Made by a program: the position numbers and the translations under genes. A stretch of DNA of 41,271 nt from NCBI GenBank assembly GCA_910579425.1, contig CAJTVL010000035.1, positions 1-41,271 of the forward strand, read 5' to 3'. The DNA comes from an uncultured Lachnospiraceae bacterium (GTDB lineage: Bacteria; Bacillota; Clostridia; Lachnospirales; Lachnospiraceae). Numbering within the stretch: position 1 is the stretch's first letter; the number at the start of each line of letters is the position of its first letter. Below the pieces are notes generated by a model. It was not told the DNA's origin and did no database searches. It worked only from the letters and a program-made list of their open reading frames with translations. Of this stretch, positions 1-6,885 are shown in pieces.

Positions 1-699
1 ATCAAAGACATCAGCTTCGAGGTGGAGGAGGGAGAGTTTCTTGGCATTATGGGAGCTTCCGGCTCCGGCAAGACCACTTTGCTGAACTGTATTTCCACCA
101 TTGACAGCGTAAGTGCAGGGCATATCTATTTGGAGGGCAGGGATGTAACCGAACTCAGGCCGAAGGAACTGGCGCGGTTCCGCAGGGAGAATCTGGGCTT
201 TGTCTTTCAGGACTTTAATCTGCTGGACACGCTGACCATCTCTGAAAATATTGCGTTGGCCCTGGCAGTCAATAAAGTACCCGCAGACAAAGTGGAGACG
301 CGCGTTACGGAAATGGCAGAGAACTTAAGGATCAGCGACATTCTGGACAAATACCCCTATCAGGTGTCCGGCGGGCAGAAACAGCGTTGTGCCTGTGCAA
401 GGGCTCTGATCAACAGGCCGAAGCTGATTCTGGCCGACGAACCGACCGGGGCCCTGGACAGTCATTCTTCTCAGATGCTGCTCTCCACCATGCAGAAGAT
501 CAATGAGCAGCTTGGAGCAACCATCCTGATGGTGACTCACGATGCCTTTTCCGCCAGCTATGCCGGCCGGATTCTGGTTCTGAGAGACGGGGAAATTTTT
601 ATGGAGCTGCGCAAAGGCAGCGATGACAGAGCGGCGTTCTTTGAGAAGATTTTAAGCGTTCTGACTATGATTGGAGGCGGACAGTATGAGGTATGCTAA
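1..699 (+). CDS. BceA-type ABC transporter ATP-binding protein (5' partial)
   Basis: This is the cytoplasmic ATPase of a two-gene ABC exporter of the Bce/MacB-like class, which in Firmicutes senses or removes cell-wall-active peptides. The frame is open at the window edge, so the N-terminus is missing; the first visible residues (IKDISFEVEEGEF) are the usual stretch ahead of Walker A. Walker A (GASGSGKT) is at 52-75, the signature VSGGQKQR at 364-387, and Walker B with the catalytic Glu (LADEP) around 430-444. The C-terminus ends in a short helix typical of BceA proteins. The stop overlaps the permease start by 14 nt, so the two are translationally coupled. A BceRS two-component pair often precedes such genes but would lie outside the window. 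The substrate cannot be read from sequence. Confidence 0.93.
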   Translation: MKDISFEVEEGEFLGIMGASGSGKTTLLNCISTIDSVSAGHIYLEGRDVTELRPKELARFRRENLGFVFQDFNLLDTLTISENIALALAVNKVPADKVETRVTEMAENLRISDILDKYPYQVSGGQKQRCACARALINRPKLILADEPTGALDSHSSQMLLSTMQKINEQLGATILMVTHDAFSASYAGRILVLRDGEIFMELRKGSDDRAAFFEKILSVLTMIGGGQYEVC

Positions 700-2902
700 G
701 CTGATTTTTAAGAATGCAAAACGTTCCGCAAAGGACTATCTGGTTTATGTGGTCACCATGACCATCTGTGTCACACTGTTTTATGCGTTCCTGTCTGTTT
801 CCAGCAGCTTCTATCGGCCGGACATCGGTGCGGTCTATGATGTTACGATGCTGGGGGATTCTATGAAAATGGCAATTTGCGCTATCACCCTGGTTTTACT
901 GTTTCTGATTCGCTATGTGAACAATTATATGCTGCGGTGCAGGCAAAAGGAATTCGGGCTGCAGTCCGTAATGGGGATGGAGCAGAAAACTTTAGGCCGG
1001 CTCTTTTTTGCGGAAACCTTTCTGATGGGAGCCTTATCCATCGGGATGGGAATCCTGCTGGGGGTGCTGTGTTCCCAGTTCATCACCGCCATGCTGCTGA
1101 GCAACTATGGCCGGCGTTATGAGCTGACATGGACGTTGTTTCCCGATACGGTTTTGTGGACGGTCGGCTTTTTTGCCGTCAGCCTCTTTGTGGTGGGACT
1201 GTTCAATGTCCGCAGGATCCGGAAAATCAAAATTATCGATATGCTCCGGGCTGAACGGCAGAATGAGCCTGCTTTGAAGAAAAGCCGGTTTATGCCGGCG
1301 GTGAGTTTCCTTTATTTTCTGGTTCTGGCCGCTGCTTTGTTGAACGGTATCTGGATCAAGCACTTTTATTTTGACAGTCGTCTTCCGATTCCGGCAAAGT
1401 GCATGTTCCTGGGGAACATTCTGGCGCCCGCTCTGGGGCTTTTGTGGCCGCTGGCCTGGCGTCTGGGGAAAAAGAGGAATTTTCACAGGTTTGTGGCTGT
1501 CTGGCTTGTGTGCTCCCTGCTCTGCGCCATAGCGGCGGCTCTGGTTCCCCAAACAGGCAGGGTCTGCATGCTCGCTTACAACAGCGGGGTGAACAACCAG
1601 TATCTGACCTTTTTGCTGCTTCATATAATCTATCTTATCTGCGGCGTCATATTCCTCGCCAATACGGCTATCTTGTTCTGGAAGGAGCGTCGTCCGGAGT
1701 ACCGGTACAAAGGCTTGAATCTGTTTCTCCTGGGACAGATCACCACCAAGCTGACTACGAACACCAAAACAATGATCCTGATCTGCCTTACTCTGACCGT
1801 CTCGATCTGCCTGTTTGTGATCACCCCTGTGCTGACAGGGTGGGCGTCAGGCTATCTGGATGTCCGGTCAATGTATGATGTCCAGATCAGTACAAGATAT
1901 AATAATGTTTACGATCCGGCAAAGCTGTATCAGGGAGATTTTGAGCCTGTGACAAAGTTTTTGGAGGAAAGAGGAATCGAGACAAAAAGGGAGTGTACTT
2001 TCAGCCTGTATCTGCCAGTGCGTGAGGATTTCCATAGCCGGATAAAATATGAGTTTCCGGTGGCCGCCATTTCCCTTGGGGATTACAATGCCCTGCGTGA
2101 AATGCTGGGATATGCGCCCGTTACCCTGGAGAAAGATGAGTTTACTACCCAGTGGAAAACCGTCGCCGAACCAAAGGCGCGGGAGGAATTTTTAAGGACC
2201 TGTCAGGAGGTGGATACGGATGCCGGGAACCTGACCCTTTCCGCGGATTCCCTTTACGAGGAACCCATAGGAATGAGTCTGTACAATTCCTACACGGATC
2301 TGCTGTATGTTTTCCCCGACGAGATTTGTCAAAACCTTTTGCCCGTCAAACGCTGCCGCTTTATCGAGACAAAGGAACCGCTCACTTTTGAGGATGCAGA
2401 AGATTTGGAAGAGGTCTTTGGCGGGATTTATCCGGAGGACTCAGGAGAGGAGGGGATGGAGTATATTTTGCGTATGAATACCCTGCAAGTCAACGAATCC
2501 AAGGTGTCCAATTTCGTCCTGCAGGCAGGACTGATCTACGGCGCTGTGGTTCTGATGGTGATCTGTCTTACCATCCTTTCCCTACAGCAGCTTTTGGATG
2601 CGGGCCAGTTCCGCTATCGCTTTTCGGTGCTTCGCAGGCTGGGAGTGGAGGAAGGGGAGATCAAAAGTCTTGTGCTGAAACAGCTTGGCGTATGGTTCGG
2701 CCTGCCGGTGGCCATAGCCGCAGGGGTTTCAGGCCTGATTATTACCTGCTTTATGCAGGCTGTCTCTGCCGAAATATCCGCCTATATCGGTGCAAAGGCG
2801 CTGCTTGGACAGGTGGCTGTCACCGCGTCTATCCTGATGTTTCTGCTGATCTGCTATTTTATCAGTACATGGCTTCTGTTTGAAAAATCCATTGCGGAAT
2901 AG
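686..2902 (+). CDS. BceB-type FtsX-domain ABC permease
   Basis: Membrane permease partner of the preceding ATPase, about 738 residues. It has the Bce layout: a first membrane helix near the N-terminus (DYLVYVVTMTICVTLFY), an FtsX-like helix group, a second helix group, then a large extracellular domain of roughly 200 residues (about nt 1850-2500), and three final membrane helices with the FtsX block (LGVEEGEIKSLVLKQ). In the family that extracellular domain contacts the peptide antibiotic and the sensor kinase. I chose ATG 686 because GGAGG at 674-678 lies seven bases upstream; a TTG at 671 in the same frame is less likely. The gene ends just before a structured element and a strong hairpin terminator. 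Family assignment is firm; the ligand is unknown. Confidence 0.92.
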   Translation: MRYAKLIFKNAKRSAKDYLVYVVTMTICVTLFYAFLSVSSSFYRPDIGAVYDVTMLGDSMKMAICAITLVLLFLIRYVNNYMLRCRQKEFGLQSVMGMEQKTLGRLFFAETFLMGALSIGMGILLGVLCSQFITAMLLSNYGRRYELTWTLFPDTVLWTVGFFAVSLFVVGLFNVRRIRKIKIIDMLRAERQNEPALKKSRFMPAVSFLYFLVLAAALLNGIWIKHFYFDSRLPIPAKCMFLGNILAPALGLLWPLAWRLGKKRNFHRFVAVWLVCSLLCAIAAALVPQTGRVCMLAYNSGVNNQYLTFLLLHIIYLICGVIFLANTAILFWKERRPEYRYKGLNLFLLGQITTKLTTNTKTMILICLTLTVSICLFVITPVLTGWASGYLDVRSMYDVQISTRYNNVYDPAKLYQGDFEPVTKFLEERGIETKRECTFSLYLPVREDFHSRIKYEFPVAAISLGDYNALREMLGYAPVTLEKDEFTTQWKTVAEPKAREEFLRTCQEVDTDAGNLTLSADSLYEEPIGMSLYNSYTDLLYVFPDEICQNLLPVKRCRFIETKEPLTFEDAEDLEEVFGGIYPEDSGEEGMEYILRMNTLQVNESKVSNFVLQAGLIYGAVVLMVICLTILSLQQLLDAGQFRYRFSVLRRLGVEEGEIKSLVLKQLGVWFGLPVAIAAGVSGLIITCFMQAVSAEISAYIGAKALLGQVAVTASILMFLLICYFISTWLLFEKSIAE

Positions 2903-2927
2903 ATCGGGCAGGGAAGATTACCCACTG

Positions 2928-2985
2928 CTCGCCGCGCGGCCCGCATGCTGCGTCAGCAGCAAATTTCCTCATGTGGGCCTGCGCA
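2928..2985. repeat. Structured repeat-like element
   Basis: A GC-rich segment after the bceB-like stop can fold into nested hairpins. GGCCCGCAT (2938-2946) pairs with ATGTGGGCC (2971-2979) with one G-U pair, and flanking GCGC tracts extend the stem. Inside, GCTGC (2947-2951) pairs with GCAGC (2956-2960). There is no reading frame. It resembles dispersed intergenic palindromic elements, but only one copy was seen in this window. Confidence 0.4.
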
Positions 2986-2987
2986 TA

Positions 2988-3018
2988 AAAGAACATCCTG
3001 AAAAACAGGATGTTCTTT
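2988..3018. terminator. Hairpin terminator after the Bce-type operon
   Basis: A perfect 13-bp stem (AAAGAACATCCTG / CAGGATGTTCTTT) with a five-A loop, bounded by A- and T-rich tracts on both sides, about 85 bp after the permease stop. It probably terminates the bceAB-like transcript and could work in both directions. Confidence 0.8.
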
Positions 3019-3035
3019 GAAAATTATTTGTCTGC

Positions 3036-3305
3036 CTATGTGGGATAACAATACTCCCGTTTCATGATTAGATTGTGATAGGGGAGAGCACGCCTGGTAT
3101 ATCCGTCAGTACAAATGTGGATCTGCCTTTGCTGCTCCTTTACACACTCTTCATCCAGTATCTCCGAAAAATACCTTCTCGGGGAGCCCTCGGACGACTC
3201 CTGCTTGGGCCGGTGCTTCTTATCCTCGGAAGTAACCTTCCGAAGAGGCGGGATCACCGCTACCGCCTGAACTTTATAAAGCGCTTCATGTCCGTATGCT
3301 TTGGC
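3036..3305 (-). pseudogene. Small hypothetical protein lacking a start codon
   Basis: A minus-strand reading frame of about 89 codons, preceded by stop TAA at 3306-3308. It encodes a basic, soluble protein ending in CTDGYTRRALPYHNLIMKREY. The segment FSEILDEECVKEQQ followed by H-x-x-T-x-G-Y-T resembles small Lachnospiraceae proteins of unknown function; this is recall, not a search. A strong ribosome site AAGGAGGG (complement of 3310-3317) lies eight bases before codon AAA, where a start is expected, yet no ATG, GTG or TTG occurs in frame there. The first in-frame start is GTG 3257, without a ribosome site. The gene is probably a dead or decaying copy, or it uses the internal GTG to make 73 residues. 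Confidence 0.4.
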
Positions 3306-3368
3306 TTATCCCTCCTTGGATGGTTGTCTGCGGTCCCTGAAAGTAAGAGACAGTGCAGACGTTGCTTT

Positions 3369-3446
3369 AAACATAAAGATGCTGGCGAAGCCTGACATCC
3401 GTTGTTGAAACATAAGGATGTTGGCGAAGCCTGACATCCGTTGTTT
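3369..3446. repeat. Tandem 39-bp direct repeat (two copies)
   Basis: Copies 3369-3407 and 3408-3446 are head-to-tail and differ at only three positions. The core on the plus strand is AACATAAGGATGTTGGCGAA. A near-identical third sequence (27 of 29 bases plus one inserted base) lies at 39388-39417, inside the 3' end of the AraC-type gene. This suggests a dispersed repeat. Confidence 0.75.
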
Positions 3447-3500
3447 TGTTCTATTATATATATCGGCCCAAAAGGAACTTATCTGAAGAGGCAGTGTTTC

Positions 3501-3535
3501 TTTTCTGCTGATTTTACAGGTAAATCAGCAGAAAA
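3501..3535. other. Perfect 14-bp inverted repeat
   Basis: TTTTCTGCTGATTT (3501-3514) pairs with AAATCAGCAGAAAA (3522-3535) across a seven-base loop. No clear T-run follows on either strand, so it may be a terminator for minus-strand transcription or a protein-binding palindrome. It lies about 45 bp upstream of the promoter of the DUF3592-like gene. Confidence 0.5.
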
Positions 3536-3550
3536 GCAATAAAATTTCTG

Positions 3551-3608
3551 ACAATAAAAACTTTTATTGTAAGTTTGTTGACTTTTTTGCGACTTCTGCT
3601 ATTATAAT
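3551..3608 (+). promoter_or_regulatory. Promoter with adjoining 20-bp palindromic operator
   Basis: A -35 box TTGACT at 3578-3583 is followed by TATTAT at 3600-3605 (16-bp spacer), or by TATAAT at 3603-3608 (19-bp spacer). Immediately upstream is a palindrome, ACAATAAAA-AC-TTTTATTGT (3551-3570), nine perfect pairs per arm. Its position against the -35 box fits a regulator site for the membrane protein gene downstream. Confidence 0.6.
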
Positions 3609-3656
3609 AGTAACAGTAATTTCACAATGTTTGCGGATTAAAAAGGAGGGATGTTT

Positions 3657-4175
3657 ATGACGACAGAGCTTTTATTATTGTCTTTTATTACATTGGCGGC
3701 GGCCCTTTTGTTTGTTGAATGTGCAACAGAGGTAAGCGACGCGGTCAGATTCTTCCTTTACAAAGGAAATTCCACAGCCAGCGTTGTTGGGAAAGAGCCC
3801 TTTTCCGTTTCCCGTTCTAAAGGACTGGTGGAACAGAATGAAAATCAAAAAGGATATTTCCCGATTCCCGGGACGCAGGATAAGAGTTCGAATTACCCTT
3901 ATATTTTTTCGCCCGCTTACTGGATGTACAGAGAGAAAGAGGCTTTTCCGACCCTGGAGTGGGGAACGAAAGGAAATACCTGGAGGGCGCATTATCCTTA
4001 CGCCCGGAAATGGACTGCCGGCTCACAGATCACGGTACATTACCATGCCGCGCAGCCCTGGAAATACGCGATTAAGGATAGTACTCTCGGATATAGTATC
4101 CTGTTAAAATGTTCTTTCTGTATCCTCTGTATCCTGATCTGCGGTATTCTTCTGATGCTCCGGCTGCGCGGGTAG
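3657..4175 (+). CDS. DUF3592-like bitopic membrane protein
   Basis: A 172-residue protein with an N-terminal membrane helix (about residues 4-22), an extracytoplasmic domain, and a C-terminal helix (about 147-168) ending LRLRG. The middle contains A-F-P-T-L-E-W, then W-x-A-G-S-Q-I-T-V-H-Y and a P-W-K-Y-A-I step. That order resembles the DUF3592 core, in which a beta-rich domain sits between two helices. Its role is unknown. ATG 3657 is preferred over ATG 3651 because AAGGAGGG ends at 3650, leaving about seven bases to 3657 but one to 3651. The gene has its own strong promoter and palindrome and converges with the flavin reductase gene. The DUF3592 match is moderate and was made by eye. Confidence 0.65.
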   Translation: MTTELLLLSFITLAAALLFVECATEVSDAVRFFLYKGNSTASVVGKEPFSVSRSKGLVEQNENQKGYFPIPGTQDKSSNYPYIFSPAYWMYREKEAFPTLEWGTKGNTWRAHYPYARKWTAGSQITVHYHAAQPWKYAIKDSTLGYSILLKCSFCILCILICGILLMLRLRG

Positions 4176-4202
4176 GAAAGTTTCAATCTTTTCGGTATTC
4201 CT

Positions 4203-4817
4203 TTAATTTCCAAGAGTGGCCGCCCCGATTTTGACATCAGGCTTAATTTCTTTTGCCCTCTCATAGCATTTGCCGAGAGAGCGGCCATCCCATGACCAAT
4301 AGTCGCCGTCAACATTGTGTACCGCTGCCGTAGCTTTGTAAATTTCTTCCGGAGTCATGGAGGAATTTACAAAGCTCTCAGCCTTAAGGGTGTTTCGAAT
4401 ACGGCACAAAAAGACGGTTTCATCATGTTCACCCGTAGCAATCTCCTGATCTACCTCGAGTTCGAAGCTGATCGGGCTGCTGCAAAGGATGGGAACCTCG
4501 AGGACTGCGCCCTTTTCCCATTCGACGTCTACCTCCATCTTGTCGTGATCCCTGCCGTCTGCCGTTCCAAAATAATCTGCCAAAGGCAGATTGTCCTCTA
4601 CCACAAGGTTTGCGGAAAAGATTTTATTTCTGCGGATATTTTCCAGGGTTCTTTTCGTTCCTCCAATGGCGCATATCACCCCAAGCTGGTCGAACCAGCA
4701 ATAACTAAACCAGCAAAACAGGCCGAAATCCGGCGTGCCGTCTTCATTCATACTGCCATAGACAAACAGTGTCTGAGGGCATATATCATTTGTTGCAGAT
4801 ACTGATATTTTTTTCAT
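4203..4817 (-). CDS. Flavin reductase-like FMN-binding split-barrel protein
   Basis: A 204-residue cytoplasmic protein of the flavin reductase-like family, which bind FMN in a split barrel and use NAD(P)H. The fold is indicated by the N-terminal strand pair (CPQTLFVYGSMNEDGTPDF), the GLFCWFSYCWFDQLGVICAI segment with the usual aromatic-rich strand, the K-R-T-L-E-N-I-R-R flavin-phosphate loop, and H-D-E-T-V-F-L-C-R-I near the end of the barrel. Partner and substrate are unknown. ATG 4817 follows an AAGGAG site ten bases upstream. Transcription appears controlled by a promoter lying in a large inverted repeat, so the gene is probably repressed and induced by a signal such as an electrophile or redox change; that is inference. 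No regulator gene is adjacent. Confidence 0.85.
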   Translation of the reverse strand: MKKISVSATNDICPQTLFVYGSMNEDGTPDFGLFCWFSYCWFDQLGVICAIGGTKRTLENIRRNKIFSANLVVEDNLPLADYFGTADGRDHDKMEVDVEWEKGAVLEVPILCSSPISFELEVDQEIATGEHDETVFLCRIRNTLKAESFVNSSMTPEEIYKATAAVHNVDGDYWSWDGRSLGKCYERAKEIKPDVKIGAATLGN

Positions 4818-4856
4818 AATCTCATTGCTCCTTTTCCATATTATTTAGAATACGCA

Positions 4857-4904
4857 AATAATATTTCTATATAGAATAATGCCATATAGAAATATTATTG
4901 TCAA
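4857..4904 (-). promoter_or_regulatory. Promoter overlapped by a 16-bp inverted repeat operator
   Basis: On the minus strand TTGACA (complement of 4899-4904) is followed after 17 bp by CATTAT (complement of 4876-4881), a good promoter for the flavin reductase gene. Two perfect 16-base arms, 4857-4872 and 4884-4899, surround the -10 box and fill the spacer up to the -35 box. A regulator bound here would block RNA polymerase. The right half also holds a 12-bp palindrome TTCTATATAGAA (4865-4876). Confidence 0.7.
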
Positions 4905-4925
4905 GAACTTTCTCCGCTGTTCGAT

Positions 4926-4955
4926 TGCTGTTATCGGGTGCGGTGTGATATAATA
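4926..4955 (+). promoter_or_regulatory. Promoter for the TerB-ATPase-helicase operon
   Basis: TTGCTG (4926-4931) and a perfect TATAAT (4950-4955) are spaced by 18 bp and face the three-gene module. The -10 box lies inside the first copy of a 32-bp direct repeat. The second copy carries another TATAAT (5029-5034), but no -35 box at the right distance. Confidence 0.6.
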
Positions 4956-5059
4956 GGAAGCACGCTGATGCGTGCGCAGGTCGTAAGGAATCCCCCCATC
5001 TGCGATGGGTCCCCCCCTTGCGACGAAATATAATAGGAAGCACGCTGATGCGTGCGCAG
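4949..5059. repeat. Pair of 32-bp direct repeats flanking a 47-bp hairpin spacer
   Basis: Identical copies at 4949-4980 and 5028-5059 each contain TATAAT followed by the hairpin GCACGC-TGAT-GCGTGC. The 47-bp spacer between them folds through CCCATC (4995-5000) and GATGGG (5004-5009) and is bounded by C-runs. The unit sits in the leader of the downstream operon. Confidence 0.75.
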
Positions 5060-5094
5060 GCGCGGTAAGGAAGTTTAAAAGGGTTGATGTTGAT

Positions 5095-6870
5095 ATGGGT
5101 AAATACGACAGAGAATATGAAGCCTTCCGGATCTTTGAGCAGGTGCGAAAGGAGCGGGAAGGGGATGCTCCCTCCGTTCCGGAAAAGGCCGGGAAAGCGG
5201 AGCTGTCTTTGGAGGCAGATGTCCCTTTTTATGAAATAGAATATGACGCCTGTCCTCTTCCGGGAGTGGGAAAGTTTGTGCTCAAATCTCAGAAGGTAGA
5301 GGCTCCGCCCAGGGATGAGGTCAGGGAAAAATTCAATCAGATGCGGGATATTGCCCGGAAAAACCAGTATCTGTACTACGAGAATTCCCGTTTTTATGAC
5401 AAAAGGATCCGGCAGGAAAATTCCAAAATTTTTTATGAGCAGGGCAGGTTCATGGAGGATTTTGAGGATGATTATGAGAAAGAAGTTCCATTTTCGGCGT
5501 ACTTTCCCAGCTATCAGATGATGGGATACGAACAGCTTCGAACCTATTTTACCTGGCGGAGCAGGGTGCGGAAGGGGGAAATCACCGATACTTCCGCGTC
5601 TTATCTATTTCTGTATCTGTATGAGCTGCTCAATCAGATTGGGGTAAGGAGTGAGCAGGAGGGACTGGAAAGGCTGATGGATTTCTGGCTGGCCCTCGGA
5701 CGTCAGGGGGCGGTGGGCAGGTATGTGCTCCGGTGGTTAAAGGATTACCATGTTTACTATGAGCTTCCCTGGACGCTGAAAGAGTTTATTGACAAAAACG
5801 GCCTGAACGCTTACTATCCGGAGCTTTTAAATCCCGGGGATCATTTCGCGCTGCTTAGCGGTATCTCAAAATACGACCTGAGGAAGTCGGTTTTTTACGG
5901 CGATGGCAGAGAGGGGATGATCAGGGATTGTTTCCGGTTTGTGTTTGACCGCTTAAGGCAGGTGTTTGCGGACAAGGGGCTTGACCTGGAGATGATGATC
6001 TTTCAGCCCGCAAAAAATATGCCCCAGTGGACGCCCTTTAAAGATGCCCTGTTTTATCCGGCAAAAAATCAGCGGGACCGGCAGGTGGTGCTTTCCGAGA
6101 AAGAAATCTATGTTTGCAGCGGGAATCGCTGGACTTTTAATACGACGCTGACGACGGAGAGCGGGAAGCGGCTCATGGGCTATATCATGAAGCTGATGGA
6201 GTCCCTTCTCAGGAAAGCGGTTCGCTATAAATACAAAATTTCCCCGGGCAGCTTAAACGGGCAGGAGGCGGAAGCGCTTAAACGGGCGGAAATCGATCTG
6301 GAAAAAGAAGTGAGAGGGGCCGTATCGGAGTTTTACCGGGAGGCTACGAAAACCGTGGTCAGCGTAGACCCGGACAGACTGCGCAGAATCCGGCAGGAGG
6401 CTCTGCAGACCCAGGAAAAGCTCACGGTGCCGGAAGAGGAGGAGACTTTCACGGCGCTTTGCCTGCCCGGGGAAGCCCCCGCGCTTTCCGGACAGGGGAA
6501 AGAAACCGCGCTGCCCTGGCCGGACGCCAATCGGGAGAAAGCGGCAAATCCGGTTCCGAACGAACCCGGGCCGGAGGAAGAAACCTCACCCGCATTTGCG
6601 GATTCCGGCCAGGAGGACAACCCCTGGCAGAACCTGAAAGCTGCTCTGACACAGACAGAACTGGAAGCCCTGCTGATCCTGTGGGAAAACGGGGACATCA
6701 AAGCCTTTGCCGACAGCCGCAAAGTCATGTTGGAGGTGCTGGCGGAGGGAATCAACGAGAAAGCCATGGACTGTGTGGGAGACGGACTCTTGGACGAGGA
6801 GCTTGTCATTTATGAGGAATACAGGGAGCAGATAAGGGAAATCTGCCCCGGCGCAAAAAATACGGAATAA
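5095..6870 (+). CDS. TerB-N/TerB-C domain protein
   Basis: A soluble protein of about 591 residues and the first gene of a three-gene module. The central region (about residues 135-300: SYQMMGYEQLRTYFTWRSRVRKGE, then YLFLYLYELLNQIG) matches the TerB-N domain. The C-terminal third, split by an acidic, Pro-rich linker (about 445-505), ends with TQTELEALLILWENG and a helical block typical of TerB-C. TerB-N/TerB-C proteins are linked by comparative genomics to DNA-processing and stress systems; their biochemistry is little known. I chose ATG 5095, where AAAAGGG precedes at 5077-5083. An upstream ATG at 5005 is open in frame, but its codons run through the repeat element, so it is doubtful. Only 15 bases separate this gene from the ATPase gene, implying one transcript. 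Confidence 0.85.
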   Translation: MGKYDREYEAFRIFEQVRKEREGDAPSVPEKAGKAELSLEADVPFYEIEYDACPLPGVGKFVLKSQKVEAPPRDEVREKFNQMRDIARKNQYLYYENSRFYDKRIRQENSKIFYEQGRFMEDFEDDYEKEVPFSAYFPSYQMMGYEQLRTYFTWRSRVRKGEITDTSASYLFLYLYELLNQIGVRSEQEGLERLMDFWLALGRQGAVGRYVLRWLKDYHVYYELPWTLKEFIDKNGLNAYYPELLNPGDHFALLSGISKYDLRKSVFYGDGREGMIRDCFRFVFDRLRQVFADKGLDLEMMIFQPAKNMPQWTPFKDALFYPAKNQRDRQVVLSEKEIYVCSGNRWTFNTTLTTESGKRLMGYIMKLMESLLRKAVRYKYKISPGSLNGQEAEALKRAEIDLEKEVRGAVSEFYREATKTVVSVDPDRLRRIRQEALQTQEKLTVPEEEETFTALCLPGEAPALSGQGKETALPWPDANREKAANPVPNEPGPEEETSPAFADSGQEDNPWQNLKAALTQTELEALLILWENGDIKAFADSRKVMLEVLAEGINEKAMDCVGDGLLDEELVIYEEYREQIREICPGAKNTE

Positions 6871-6885
6871 AGGAAGCAAAAAGCT

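Noticed and set aside
3075..3395. Plus-strand 106-residue reading frame
   Set aside because: No ribosome site. The opposite strand has a more coherent protein with an AAGGAGGG site, though without a start codon.
5005..5094. ATG 5005 as the start of the TerB-domain protein
   Set aside because: The added codons run through the 32-bp repeat and a hairpin and have no ribosome site. ATG 5095 is better supported.
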